Source: an uncultured Bacilli bacterium
GTDB taxonomy: Bacteria > Bacillota_I > Bacilli_A > RF39 > UBA660
Assembly: GCA_934153655.1 (NCBI GenBank)
Contig: CAKPFH010000045.1
Span: 1 to 9,396, forward strand
DNA: 9,396 nucleotides
Direction: 5' to 3'
In this document: positions 1-7,024 of the stretch, piece by piece
Layout of the letters: every line of letters begins with the position of its first letter
Position numbering within the stretch: position 1 is the stretch's first letter
The notes under the pieces: generated by a model
What the model saw: only the letters and a program-made list of their open reading frames with translations
The model's database searches: none
Told to the model about the DNA's origin: nothing
Program-made: the position numbers and the translations under genes

Positions 1-30
1 TACTTAACGCTACTGAACGCTACTGAACGC
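1..30. repeat. Three-copy 10-bp tandem repeat at the window edge
   Basis: The first 30 bases are three head-to-tail decamers: TACTTAACGC, then TACTGAACGC twice. The first copy differs at one base, and the repeat stops at position 32. The array may continue left of the window. It is clearly richer in G and C than the surrounding DNA and lies just past the stop codon of the minus-strand helicase. A 10-bp period does not preserve a reading frame, which argues against a coding repeat. It could be a remnant minisatellite or part of an iteron-like or regulatory array; the sequence alone does not decide. Confidence 0.75.
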
Positions 31-43
31 TATATATTTTATT

Positions 44-1564
44 TTAAACATCAATTACTTCTAATTTATTTTTAATTTCAACAATAAACCTTGACTCATG
101 ATTTTTACAAGTCATTAAATAAACATCATTCTTTGTTCTTGTTAAAGCAACATAAAAAAGTCTTCTTTCTTCAGCATATAAATACTTTTCTTTATTTCTA
201 AAAAACAACTTCAACACCTCATCATCTTCTAATTTATTAGGAAAACCTAGAACATCATCAGATAAATTTAAAACAATAACTGTATCACTTTCTAAACCTT
301 TAGATGTATGAACTGTTAAAAACTTTAAATTTAAATTCTTATACTTAAAACAATTATTAACAATATTTTTTTCATAAACATTTTTTAAATCATGATTACA
401 TCTAGCAAGTATTAAAACTTCTTTTTTACCTATTTTATCTAAATAATCAAGTAATCTTATAAATCTATGTTGATAATTACTTTTAGTATAATATATTAAT
501 TTAACTGGTTTTTTTAATCTTTTAATTGTTTCAATTTTTTTTGATAACTGATACTTATTTTTAATAATAAAATGATAGGCAATGTTAACTAATTCTTTAG
601 AATTTCTATAAGTTTTATTAATATACATAACTTTACTATCTTGAAAATACTTTTTAAAATTAACAAATAAATCAAGAGTACAACCAGAAAACTTGTAAAT
701 AGATTGAAAATCATCACCTACACAAAAAACTTTACTATCACATTCTTCTTGAATAGCTTTAATTAAATTATATCTAGTAATAGATGTATCTTGAAATTCA
801 TCTATTATAATATATTTATAATATCTTTTCATACCTTTTTTCTTTATACTATAATAAGCTTTAGTTATCATTAAATCAAAATCTATTTCTAAACTACTAT
901 TTAATTCTTCTAAATATATTTTATAAATAGTAAACATTATTACTAAAAAGCATTTATTTTTATATTGTTTTTTAAAATTAAAAATATATCTATTTCTTTT
1001 TAAATATTTTTTAAAATTATAAATATTATGATCATTACTCTTAATCATATTAATAAATTTAATTATTAATTTTTTATATGATATAAATTCCTTTAAATAA
1101 ATAGTTTTTAATAATTCATAGTTTATATCTTCTTTTATATAATACTTAAAGTAACCTATTACATATTTAATTAAATTAGTATTATAAATAATATTTTCAA
1201 AGAATTCATTTACTATATATTCTAAGTAATCACTTTCTGTTATTTTAAAATATTCATGATTATCTTTTAATATTTCTAAACTTAGTTTATGAAATGTATA
1301 AATATCTATTTCTAAATTTAGTTTTTGTTTTAAACTATTAACAGTTTCATTGGTAAAAGAAATACATAAGATATCTTCTTTATTAACTCCTAGTTTTTCT
1401 ATTAAATATTTTATTTTTCCAACTATAGTTAAAGTTTTACCTGATCCTGCTCCTGCTACTACTAAGATATTAGTTTTATTATCAGTTATTATTTTTCTTT
1501 GATTAATATCTAGTTTATAACCATTTATATTATCAAAGAAAGTATCATTTATTAAATCTTTCAT
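44..1564 (-). CDS. UvrD/Rep-superfamily (SF1A) DNA helicase, helicase IV-like
   Basis: A 506-residue ATP-dependent 3'-5' DNA helicase of the UvrD/Rep superfamily, expected to act in the cytoplasm in repair or recombination. All core motifs are visible: Q motif (LDINQRKI, Gln22), Walker A AGAGSGKT (37-44), Ia (SFTNETVNSLK), TFH (90-92), Walker B IDEFQD (254-259), motif III VGDDFQSIYKFSG (282-294), motif IV TYRNS (318-322), motif V TVHTSKGLESD (417-427) and motif VI EERRLFYVALTRTK (465-478). The GDDFQSIYKFSG string, the GFP segment near 440 and the AEERRLFYVALTR ending resemble helicase IV (HelD of E. coli) more than PcrA. It is shorter than PcrA/UvrD (about 720 residues) and lacks an N-terminal extension. 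The region between motifs Ib and II (100-250) is very rich in Lys, Ile, Asn and Tyr. The start is set by AGGAGG (minus strand, 1574-1569) four bases before ATG. I see no clear sigma-A promoter. It is transcribed divergently from pgk, and its specific pathway is not deducible. Confidence 0.9.
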   Translation of the reverse strand: MKDLINDTFFDNINGYKLDINQRKIITDNKTNILVVAGAGSGKTLTIVGKIKYLIEKLGVNKEDILCISFTNETVNSLKQKLNLEIDIYTFHKLSLEILKDNHEYFKITESDYLEYIVNEFFENIIYNTNLIKYVIGYFKYYIKEDINYELLKTIYLKEFISYKKLIIKFINMIKSNDHNIYNFKKYLKRNRYIFNFKKQYKNKCFLVIMFTIYKIYLEELNSSLEIDFDLMITKAYYSIKKKGMKRYYKYIIIDEFQDTSITRYNLIKAIQEECDSKVFCVGDDFQSIYKFSGCTLDLFVNFKKYFQDSKVMYINKTYRNSKELVNIAYHFIIKNKYQLSKKIETIKRLKKPVKLIYYTKSNYQHRFIRLLDYLDKIGKKEVLILARCNHDLKNVYEKNIVNNCFKYKNLNLKFLTVHTSKGLESDTVIVLNLSDDVLGFPNKLEDDEVLKLFFRNKEKYLYAEERRLFYVALTRTKNDVYLMTCKNHESRFIVEIKNKLEVIDV

Positions 1565-1599
1565 ACTACCTCCTAAATATAATATATACGAATCATTTT

Positions 1600-1614
1600 A
1601 ATTTCTTAGAAATT
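1600..1614. repeat. 15-bp perfect palindrome in the divergent spacer
   Basis: AATTTCT-T-AGAAATT is a perfect inverted repeat with 7-bp arms and a one-base centre. It lies 36 bp upstream of the helicase start, between the divergent helicase and pgk genes. The position would suit an operator for the helicase gene. In DNA this AT-rich such palindromes arise by chance, so the regulatory reading is weak. Confidence 0.35.
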
Positions 1615-1708
1615 TACAAAATAGACAAATTTAGACATTTTTTAACACATTTTTAAGTATTTGTTTTTGTTTTCTTAACGATTTTTTTGTCAATTAATTT
1701 TTGTTTTA

Positions 1709-1737
1709 TTGCTACTAATATTAATAAATGTTATAAT
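1709..1737 (+). promoter_or_regulatory. Sigma-A promoter of the pgk operon, extended -10
   Basis: TTGCTA (1709-1714) and a consensus TATAAT (1732-1737) are separated by 17 bp, and TG at 1729-1730 makes an extended -10 (TGTTATAAT). Transcription should start near 1744, giving a leader of only about 13 bases before the pgk ATG at 1757. The ribosome binding site (GAGG, 1749-1752) would therefore sit almost at the 5' end of the mRNA. This placement rules out the upstream TTG at 1709 and the ATG at 1742 as translation starts for pgk. Confidence 0.7.
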
Positions 1738-1756
1738 TAAAATGAAAAGAGGATAT

Positions 1757-2905
1757 ATGATAAGAATAGATGAAACTAATTTAAGAAATAAAACTGTTAT
1801 TATTAGAGTTGACTTTAATGTTCCTATTAAAGATGGAGTTATAGTTGATGATAATAGAATTAAAGAAAGTTTAAAAACTATTAATTATTGTTTAGATAAT
1901 AATTGTAAAATTATTTTATTATCACATCTTGGTAAAGTTAAAACGGAAGAAGATAAAGTTAAATATTCTTTAAAACCTATTAGTATTCGTTTAAGTGAAC
2001 TTTTAAATAAAGAAGTAATATTTGTTCCTGAGACAAAGGGTAAAATTGTAGATGATACTATTAAAAATATGAAAAGTAAAGATATTGTTTTACTTGAAAA
2101 TACTAGGTTTGAAGACTTAGATGGTAAATTGGAAAGTGGTTGTGATGATACTCTTAGTTCTTATTGGGCTAGTTTAGGTGATATTTTTATAAATGATGCT
2201 TTTGGTACATGTCATCGTAAACATGCTTCTAACGTTGGAATAAGTAAGCATTTACCAAGTTGTTTAGGATTTTTAGTTTTAAAAGAAATTGAAGAACTTG
2301 ATAAAATTAAAAATAATCCAAGTCATCCTTTTACTATTATTTTAGGAGGAGCTAAGTTAAGTGATAAGTTAAAAACTATTGAAAATTTAAGTAAAAAAGC
2401 TGATTATATCTTAGTTGGAGGAGCTATGGCTTATACTATTTTAAAAGCTAAAGGAGTTAGTATTGGGAAATCCTTAGTTGATGATGATGCTATTAGTTTT
2501 GTTAAAACTCTTCCAATGGAGAAAATTATTTTACCTGTTGATCATGTTGTTGCTTTAGAAATTGATGGAACTAGAACTATTACTAAAAATATTGGTGATG
2601 AAGAAATTGGTCTTGATATTGGACCTGAAACAGAAGAATTATTTAAAAGTTATCTTGAAAAAAGTAAAACTATTTTTTGGAATGGACCAATGGGTTATTA
2701 TGAAAACCCTTCTTATCAAGAAGGAACTAAGTTCTTATGTGAAGTTATTAGTAAGTTAGATGCAACTAGCATTGTTGGAGGGGGAGACTCAGCTTCATGT
2801 GTTATTAATATGGGTTATAAAGATAAATTTACTCATATTTCAACCGGAGGAGGAGCTTCTTTAGAATATTTGGAAGGAAAAGAATTACCAGGTGTTAATA
2901 TATGA
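1757..2905 (+). CDS. pgk: Phosphoglycerate kinase
   Basis: Cytoplasmic glycolytic enzyme that transfers phosphate from 1,3-bisphosphoglycerate to ADP. With the start at 1757 it is 382 residues, slightly shorter than the usual 390-400. Family hallmarks are plain: RVDFNVPIKDG (17-27), SHLGK (56-60), NTRFED (115-120), NDAFGTCHRKHAS (146-158; commonly NDAFGTAHRAHAS), GGAKLSDK (197-204), GGAMAYT (221-227), the nucleotide-site NGPMGYYE (309-316), GGGDSA (341-346) and STGGGASLEYLEGKELPG (362-379). The reading frame is open for 16 more codons upstream, but that stretch contains the promoter and has no ribosome binding site. GAGG four bases before ATG 1757 and the family N-terminus support the chosen start. 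The stop codon TGA overlaps the next ATG (ATGA), so the downstream glycosyltransferase is probably translationally coupled. Neither gap nor pgm/eno is present nearby. Confidence 0.97.
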   Translation: MIRIDETNLRNKTVIIRVDFNVPIKDGVIVDDNRIKESLKTINYCLDNNCKIILLSHLGKVKTEEDKVKYSLKPISIRLSELLNKEVIFVPETKGKIVDDTIKNMKSKDIVLLENTRFEDLDGKLESGCDDTLSSYWASLGDIFINDAFGTCHRKHASNVGISKHLPSCLGFLVLKEIEELDKIKNNPSHPFTIILGGAKLSDKLKTIENLSKKADYILVGGAMAYTILKAKGVSIGKSLVDDDAISFVKTLPMEKIILPVDHVVALEIDGTRTITKNIGDEEIGLDIGPETEELFKSYLEKSKTIFWNGPMGYYENPSYQEGTKFLCEVISKLDATSIVGGGDSASCVINMGYKDKFTHISTGGGASLEYLEGKELPGVNI

Positions 2906-4035
2906 AAAAGAAAATATTAATTACATATGCATCATATGGATCAGGTCATAAGACTGTTGCAAATTATATATATGATTATTTTAAAGAACATGGAAATGAT
3001 AAATATGAAGTTAAAATAATTGATGTTATGGACTATGCTAGTTTAATTGGAAAATTAACTGTTAAATCTTTTAATCTTAATTTTATGGTTCAAAATAGTA
3101 TACCAGCAACTATTGGTTATGAATTAACTGATAATAAAATAGTTACTAAACCTTATAAAATATATACCAAGGCTTGTTTAAATAAAAAATTACAAAAAGA
3201 TTTATTAGAATACAATCCAGATATTTTAATAGCAACCCATTTCTTTGGTGGAATAATGATGGGAAGTGTTAATAAAAAATATCATACTAATACTAAAATC
3301 ATTACTATTATAACTGATTATTCTTCTAATTGTATGTGGCTTCAAAATCATAAATATGAAGATTACATAGTTGTTAGTAATGATATAGTAAAACAAGAAT
3401 TATTAAAATTTGGAGTAGATGAAAAGAAAATATGTCCTTTTGGAATACCTCTATCTTCTAAATTTAAAAGACTAGATAATAAAGATAAAATTAAATTAAA
3501 ATATAATATAATGAACAACAAACCAATTATTCTTTTCTTTGGAGGAGGATCAATGGGATCTAGTTTTTCTTTTAAATATTTAAAAGCACTTTTAAAACTT
3601 AATTTAGATTATAATATAATCTTTGTTTCTGGTAAAAATGTTGAATTACAAAATAAAGTAAATAATTATATTGATGAAGAAAATATTAAAAATATAACTG
3701 TTTTAGGTTTTACAAGTGATGTTTCTAATTTACTTAATATAGCAAATCTTGTGATAACCAAACCAGGTGGATTATCAGTTACCGAAGCGCTAGAAATGAA
3801 AACACCAATGATTTTAATACCAGGAAATGGTGGTCAAGAAAACTATAATGCTAAATTTGTAACTAAAAATAAATTTGGTATTTGGATTCATAATCCCTTT
3901 GGTTTTACTAGAGTAATGAAAAAAATTAAAAATAATCCTGATATAGTTAAAGACATGTATAAAAATTTAAAATATTATGAAGAAAATAAATCAGTTGAAA
4001 AATTATTTAATTTAGTTGAAGGAGAACTTAAATGA
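2902..4035 (+). CDS. UgtP/MGDG-synthase-like diacylglycerol glycosyltransferase (GT28)
   Basis: A 377-residue glycosyltransferase of the GT-B, family 28 type, which includes plant MGDG synthase, Bacillus UgtP (YpfP) and MurG. The N-terminal domain opens with ITYASYGSGHKTVANYI (7-23), the MGDG-synthase-type acceptor motif with His16. The C-terminal donor-binding domain has FFGGGSMGSSFS (212-223), the nucleotide-sugar motif ITKPGGLSVTEALEMKTP (285-302) and PGNGGQENYNA (307-317). Known relatives move glucose or galactose from a UDP-sugar to diacylglycerol at the inner membrane face, making glycolipids and the lipoteichoic acid anchor. The exact sugar and the number of transfers cannot be read from sequence. 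No transmembrane segment is apparent, as expected for a peripheral enzyme. It overlaps pgk and tpiA by 4 bp (ATGA) on each side; AGGTG seven bases before the ATG is a plausible ribosome binding site. Its place inside a glycolytic operon is unusual. Confidence 0.88.
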   Translation: MKKKILITYASYGSGHKTVANYIYDYFKEHGNDKYEVKIIDVMDYASLIGKLTVKSFNLNFMVQNSIPATIGYELTDNKIVTKPYKIYTKACLNKKLQKDLLEYNPDILIATHFFGGIMMGSVNKKYHTNTKIITIITDYSSNCMWLQNHKYEDYIVVSNDIVKQELLKFGVDEKKICPFGIPLSSKFKRLDNKDKIKLKYNIMNNKPIILFFGGGSMGSSFSFKYLKALLKLNLDYNIIFVSGKNVELQNKVNNYIDEENIKNITVLGFTSDVSNLLNIANLVITKPGGLSVTEALEMKTPMILIPGNGGQENYNAKFVTKNKFGIWIHNPFGFTRVMKKIKNNPDIVKDMYKNLKYYEENKSVEKLFNLVEGELK

Positions 4036-4736
4036 AAATAATTGCTGCTAATTTTAAAATGAATTTAACTAAAAAAGAAATAGATAATTATTTAAAAGAA
4101 ATAGACAATAAAAAAATTAATAATGTTATCTTTTTTCCAAGTAATTTATATATTCCTTATTTTAGTAAATATAATATAGGTTCTCAAGATATTTCTTTTA
4201 AAGAACTAGGTTCTATTACAGGAGATACTTCTATTAAACAATATTTAGATTTTAATATTAAATATGTTTTAATAGGACACTCAGAAAGAAGAAAATATTT
4301 TAATGATAGTAAATATATAAGTGATAAAGTAAATCTTACTTTAAAAAATAATATTATTCCAATTATTTGTATTGGAGAAACTGAAGAAGAATATAATAAT
4401 AATTTAACTAAAAAAGTTTTAAAAAAAGAATTAGATGAAGCTTTAGAAAATAATATAACTCTTTTAAATAATGAAATTATAATTGCTTATGAACCTATTT
4501 TTTCTATTGGAACTAATAAAGTTTTAGATATTAAAGAAATTGAAAATATTATTAGTTATATTAAAAGTTATTTAAAAAATACTTATCTTTTAGATATTAA
4601 AGTTTTATATGGAGGAAGTGTTAATTTAAATAATATTGGCAATCTAGAAAAAATTAGTAATTTAGATGGTTATTTAATAGGAAATGCTTCTTTAGATGCT
4701 AAAAGTTTCCTTGATTTAACAAGTAAAATAAAGTAA
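4032..4736 (+). CDS. tpiA: Triosephosphate isomerase
   Basis: Interconverts dihydroxyacetone phosphate and glyceraldehyde 3-phosphate in glycolysis, normally as a cytoplasmic dimer. At 234 residues it is somewhat shorter than the usual 248-255. The catalytic residues are in place: Asn7 and Lys9 in ANFKMN, His83 in LIGHSERR, Glu154 in AYEPIFSIGT. The phosphate-binding YGGSVN (193-198) and the late glycine-rich segment GYLIGNASLDA (213-223) are also present. Two normally conserved tryptophans are phenylalanine here: F8 (family NWKMN) and F157 in the loop-6 hinge (family EPVWAIGTG). The protein contains no tryptophan. AAGGAG ends seven bases before the ATG, which overlaps the TGA of the upstream glycosyltransferase. 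No terminator hairpin follows the stop, so transcription may run on into spo0A. The stop codon also overlaps the first base of an 0A box. Confidence 0.96.
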   Translation: MKIIAANFKMNLTKKEIDNYLKEIDNKKINNVIFFPSNLYIPYFSKYNIGSQDISFKELGSITGDTSIKQYLDFNIKYVLIGHSERRKYFNDSKYISDKVNLTLKNNIIPIICIGETEEEYNNNLTKKVLKKELDEALENNITLLNNEIIIAYEPIFSIGTNKVLDIKEIENIISYIKSYLKNTYLLDIKVLYGGSVNLNNIGNLEKISNLDGYLIGNASLDAKSFLDLTSKIK

Positions 4737-4754
4737 TCGACAAAATTCGACAAA
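4736..4754 (-). promoter_or_regulatory. Two tandem Spo0A-binding sites (0A boxes)
   Basis: On the minus strand TTTGTCGAA (4754-4746) matches the 0A-box consensus TTTGTCRAA in all nine bases. TTTGTCGAT (4744-4736) matches eight of nine. They have the same orientation and are 10 bp apart centre to centre, one helical turn, which is the arrangement bound by tandem Spo0A DNA-binding domains in known targets. They end eight bases upstream of the -35 element of the spo0A promoter, an activator-like position. The simple reading is autoregulation by the gene immediately downstream. Confidence 0.75.
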
Positions 4755-4762
4755 AAAGGGTC

Positions 4763-4791
4763 TTTAAAAAATTTGTAGATTATTATATAAT
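4763..4791 (+). promoter_or_regulatory. Sigma-A-like promoter of spo0A
   Basis: A consensus TATAAT (4786-4791) lies 17 bp from a weak -35, TTTAAA (4763-4768, four of six matches to TTGACA). The predicted start near 4798 gives a leader of about 31 bases. A weak -35 with activator sites just upstream is typical of a promoter that needs help. I saw no sigma-H-type -35 (AGGA..T), unlike the sporulation-inducible spo0A promoter of B. subtilis. A degenerate 0A-like sequence, TTTGTAGAT (4772-4780, seven of nine), falls in the spacer and may be chance. Confidence 0.65.
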
Positions 4792-4828
4792 GTAATCATA
4801 GTAGTGCGTGTAGTAAGAAAGGGATATT

Positions 4829-5593
4829 ATGAATAAAATTAGAGTACTTATGGTAGACGACAATGTTCAACTTGTCGACATGGTAAAGGAGTATTTTAGT
4901 AGTCACGCAGTAATTGATATTAGTTATGTTGCTAATAATGGTATTGAAGGAGTAAAATTAATTAAGGAAAATCTTGGTAATTATGATCTTATCTTATTAG
5001 ATTTAATTATGCCTAAGAAAGATGGTATTTCAGTTCTTGAAGATATCAAGAATATTGAAAATTTACCTAAAGTAATTGTTTTAACTTCTTATAATACGCA
5101 AGAGGTAATAAGAAAAGTTGCTAGTTTAAATGTTAATTATTTCATGCTTAAACCATTTGAATTACCTGAACTTGAAAAGAAAATACTTGAGTGTACTAAT
5201 ACAATAAGTACTAAGTCAAGAACAATTGATTTGTATCACAATAATTTACAAATTGCAATTACTAAAGTTTTACACGAACTTGGAGTTCCTTCTCATATTA
5301 AGGGTTATTCTTATATAAGAGAAGGAATAACAGAGATATTATTTCACCCCGATATTTCAACTGGAATAACCAAAGAATTATATCCTAAGATAGCTGATAA
5401 TTTTAATACGACGGTTTCACGAGTTGAAAGATCAATTAGACATGCTATTGAAATTAGTTGGAATAGAGGCAATTGGGATTACATGCAAGAAATATTTGGT
5501 TATAGTGTTGATATTGATAGATCAAAACCTACTAATTCAGAGTTTATTATAACGGTTGCTGATAAATTAAGACTTGATTATGCTTTAAGTTAA
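4829..5593 (+). CDS. spo0A: Stage 0 sporulation protein A, response regulator
   Basis: Master transcription factor of endospore formation, activated by phosphorylation and binding 0A boxes. It is 254 residues, close to the usual 255-270. The receiver domain (about 1-125) has the acidic pair D10-D11 (MVDDN), phospho-acceptor D58 (LLDLIMPKKDG), the switch T86-S87 and conserved K108 (MLKPF). A linker leads to the Spo0A-specific effector domain (about 135-254), with HIKGYSYIREGI (157-168) and the diagnostic recognition-helix segment TTVSRVERSIRHAIE (194-208), followed by WNRGN. This C-terminal domain is unique to Spo0A, so the call is firm. The ribosome binding site AAAGGG lies five bases before ATG. 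The gene has its own promoter with tandem 0A boxes, and readthrough from tpiA is possible. Its common neighbour spoIVB is absent. All key residues are intact, so it should be functional; whether the organism actually sporulates is not shown here. Confidence 0.97.
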   Translation: MNKIRVLMVDDNVQLVDMVKEYFSSHAVIDISYVANNGIEGVKLIKENLGNYDLILLDLIMPKKDGISVLEDIKNIENLPKVIVLTSYNTQEVIRKVASLNVNYFMLKPFELPELEKKILECTNTISTKSRTIDLYHNNLQIAITKVLHELGVPSHIKGYSYIREGITEILFHPDISTGITKELYPKIADNFNTTVSRVERSIRHAIEISWNRGNWDYMQEIFGYSVDIDRSKPTNSEFIITVADKLRLDYALS

Positions 5594-5597
5594 AAAA

Positions 5598-5636
5598 AGA
5601 AAGTAATATTATCAAACGATAATACTACTTTTTTTA
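5598..5636. terminator. Bidirectional terminator between spo0A and asnS
   Basis: AGTAATATTATC (5602-5613) and GATAATACTACT (5618-5629) form a 12-bp stem with one internal mismatch around an AAAC loop, extended by A-T pairs at the base. A run of T follows on the plus strand (5629-5635) and a run of A precedes it (5592-5598), so it can end both convergent transcripts. The T tract overlaps the asnS stop codon (5634-5636). Confidence 0.85.
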
Positions 5637-7013
5637 ATATTCACAGTTACCTGGAGTTCTTGGATAAGGGATAACATCACGAATGTTTTCAACTCCAGTT
5701 AGATAGATTAATAATCTTTCAAAGCCCATTCCAAATCCTGAATGAGGACATCCTCCAAATTTTCTTAAATTTAAATACCATTCCATAGATGAAGCATCCA
5801 TATCTAATTCTTTCATACGATTAACTAATTTATCATAGTCTTCTTCTCTTTGAGATCCACCCATTAATTCTCCGGCTCCTGGTACTTCCAAGTCAACAGC
5901 AGCAACAGTTTCTTTATCAGGATTTAATTTCATATAGAAAGCCTTGATATCTTTTGGCCAGTTTGTTATAAATACAGGACCATCAAAGTATTCAGTTATA
6001 TATTTTTCATGTTCTTTAGCAATATCTTCTCCATATTCAGGTTTAAATTCCCAGTCAACCTTAGCCTCTTTTAAAATAGAAATTACATCATGATGACTAA
6101 TTCTTGTAAAATGACTAGTCAATAATTTATTTAATTTTTCTAGTAAACCTTTTTCAACAAAGCTATCAAAGAATTTCATTTCATCTTTACAATTATCAAG
6201 AACATACTTAACTACATATTTAAGCATATCTTCCATGACATTCATATCACCTTCTAAATCACAAAAAGCAATTTCAGGTTCAATCATCCAAAATTCACTT
6301 GCATGAGTTTTAGTATTAGAATTTTCAGCTCTAAAAGTAGGACCAAAAGTATAAACTTTTTTATAAGCAAGAGCAAATGTTTCAGCTTCAAGTTGACCTG
6401 ATACAGTAAGAGCAGCTGTTTTACCAAAGAAATCTTTTGAGTAATCAACTTCTCCTGATTTAGCAATTCTATTTAAATCAAGAGTTGTAACTTGAAACAT
6501 TTGACCGGCCCCTTCACAGTCACTTGCTGTAATTAAAGGAGCATGGAAATATACATAGCCTCTTTCTTGAAAATAATTATGAATTGCATAAGCAGCAACA
6601 CTTCTAACACGAAAAACTGCATTAAACAAATTAGTTCTAGGTCTTAAATACGCTTGTTCTCTTAAAAACTCTCTTGTATGTCTTTTAGGTTGAATAGGAT
6701 ATTCATCAGGACATTCTCCAATTACTTTAATACTACTAACTTTAATTTCAAAGTCTTGGCCACTTCCTTCAGATTTAATAACCTCACCTTCTACTTCTAA
6801 ACTAGAACCAACTTTAATCTTAGTAATTTCTTCAAAATCAGCTAATTTATTATCATAAACTAATTGAACATTTTTAAAACAAGTTCCATCACTAAAATCA
6901 ATAAAACCAAATTCCTTTTGCTTACGATGATTTCTAACCCAACCATCTATTACAACCTTTTTCCCCATATACTTCTCTAAATCATTCATGACATCTTTTA
7001 CATCTATTTTCAT
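5634..7013 (-). CDS. asnS: Asparaginyl-tRNA synthetase
   Basis: Class IIb aminoacyl-tRNA synthetase that charges tRNA-Asn with asparagine in the cytoplasm. It is 459 residues, similar to the E. coli enzyme (466). The N-terminal OB-fold anticodon-binding domain (about 15-100) includes VIDGWVRNHRKQKEFGFIDF (21-40). The catalytic core starts near FLREQAYLRPRTN (116-128). Motif 2 is GPTFRAENSNTKTHASEFW (224-242) with Arg228, GELMGGSQREEDYD lies at 380-393, and motif 3 is GFGMGFERLL (426-435) with Arg433. The ending IRDVIPYPRTPGNCEY is typical of AsnRS (usually IPFPRTP) and separates it from AspRS. ATG is preceded by AAGGAGG (minus strand, 7024-7018) with a four-base spacer. The ribosome binding site follows directly on the T-box terminator U-tract. 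An Asn-specific T-box leader upstream confirms both the identity and the regulation. Confidence 0.97.
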   Translation of the reverse strand: MKIDVKDVMNDLEKYMGKKVVIDGWVRNHRKQKEFGFIDFSDGTCFKNVQLVYDNKLADFEEITKIKVGSSLEVEGEVIKSEGSGQDFEIKVSSIKVIGECPDEYPIQPKRHTREFLREQAYLRPRTNLFNAVFRVRSVAAYAIHNYFQERGYVYFHAPLITASDCEGAGQMFQVTTLDLNRIAKSGEVDYSKDFFGKTAALTVSGQLEAETFALAYKKVYTFGPTFRAENSNTKTHASEFWMIEPEIAFCDLEGDMNVMEDMLKYVVKYVLDNCKDEMKFFDSFVEKGLLEKLNKLLTSHFTRISHHDVISILKEAKVDWEFKPEYGEDIAKEHEKYITEYFDGPVFITNWPKDIKAFYMKLNPDKETVAAVDLEVPGAGELMGGSQREEDYDKLVNRMKELDMDASSMEWYLNLRKFGGCPHSGFGMGFERLLIYLTGVENIRDVIPYPRTPGNCEY

Positions 7014-7024
7014 ATATCCTCCTT

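Noticed and set aside
1..75. 3' end of a plus-strand gene entering from the left edge
   Set aside because: Frame 1 is open for about 24 codons, but it runs through a 10-bp repeat that breaks any periodic coding pattern and into the antisense of the helicase gene; there is no recognisable protein sequence.
1709..1756. Possible longer N-terminus of pgk from TTG 1709 or ATG 1742
   Set aside because: This stretch holds a strong extended -10 promoter and lacks a ribosome binding site before either codon; PGK homologues begin near the Met at 1757.
2562..2759. 65-codon plus-strand reading frame inside pgk
   Set aside because: Entirely inside the well-supported pgk gene in another frame; composition (Leu/Lys/Val runs) is what an offset reading of AT-rich coding DNA gives, and no ribosome binding site was seen.
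6284..6466. 60-codon minus-strand reading frame inside asnS
   Set aside because: Shifted frame of asnS on the same strand, low-complexity Leu/Lys/Ile product, no family resemblance.
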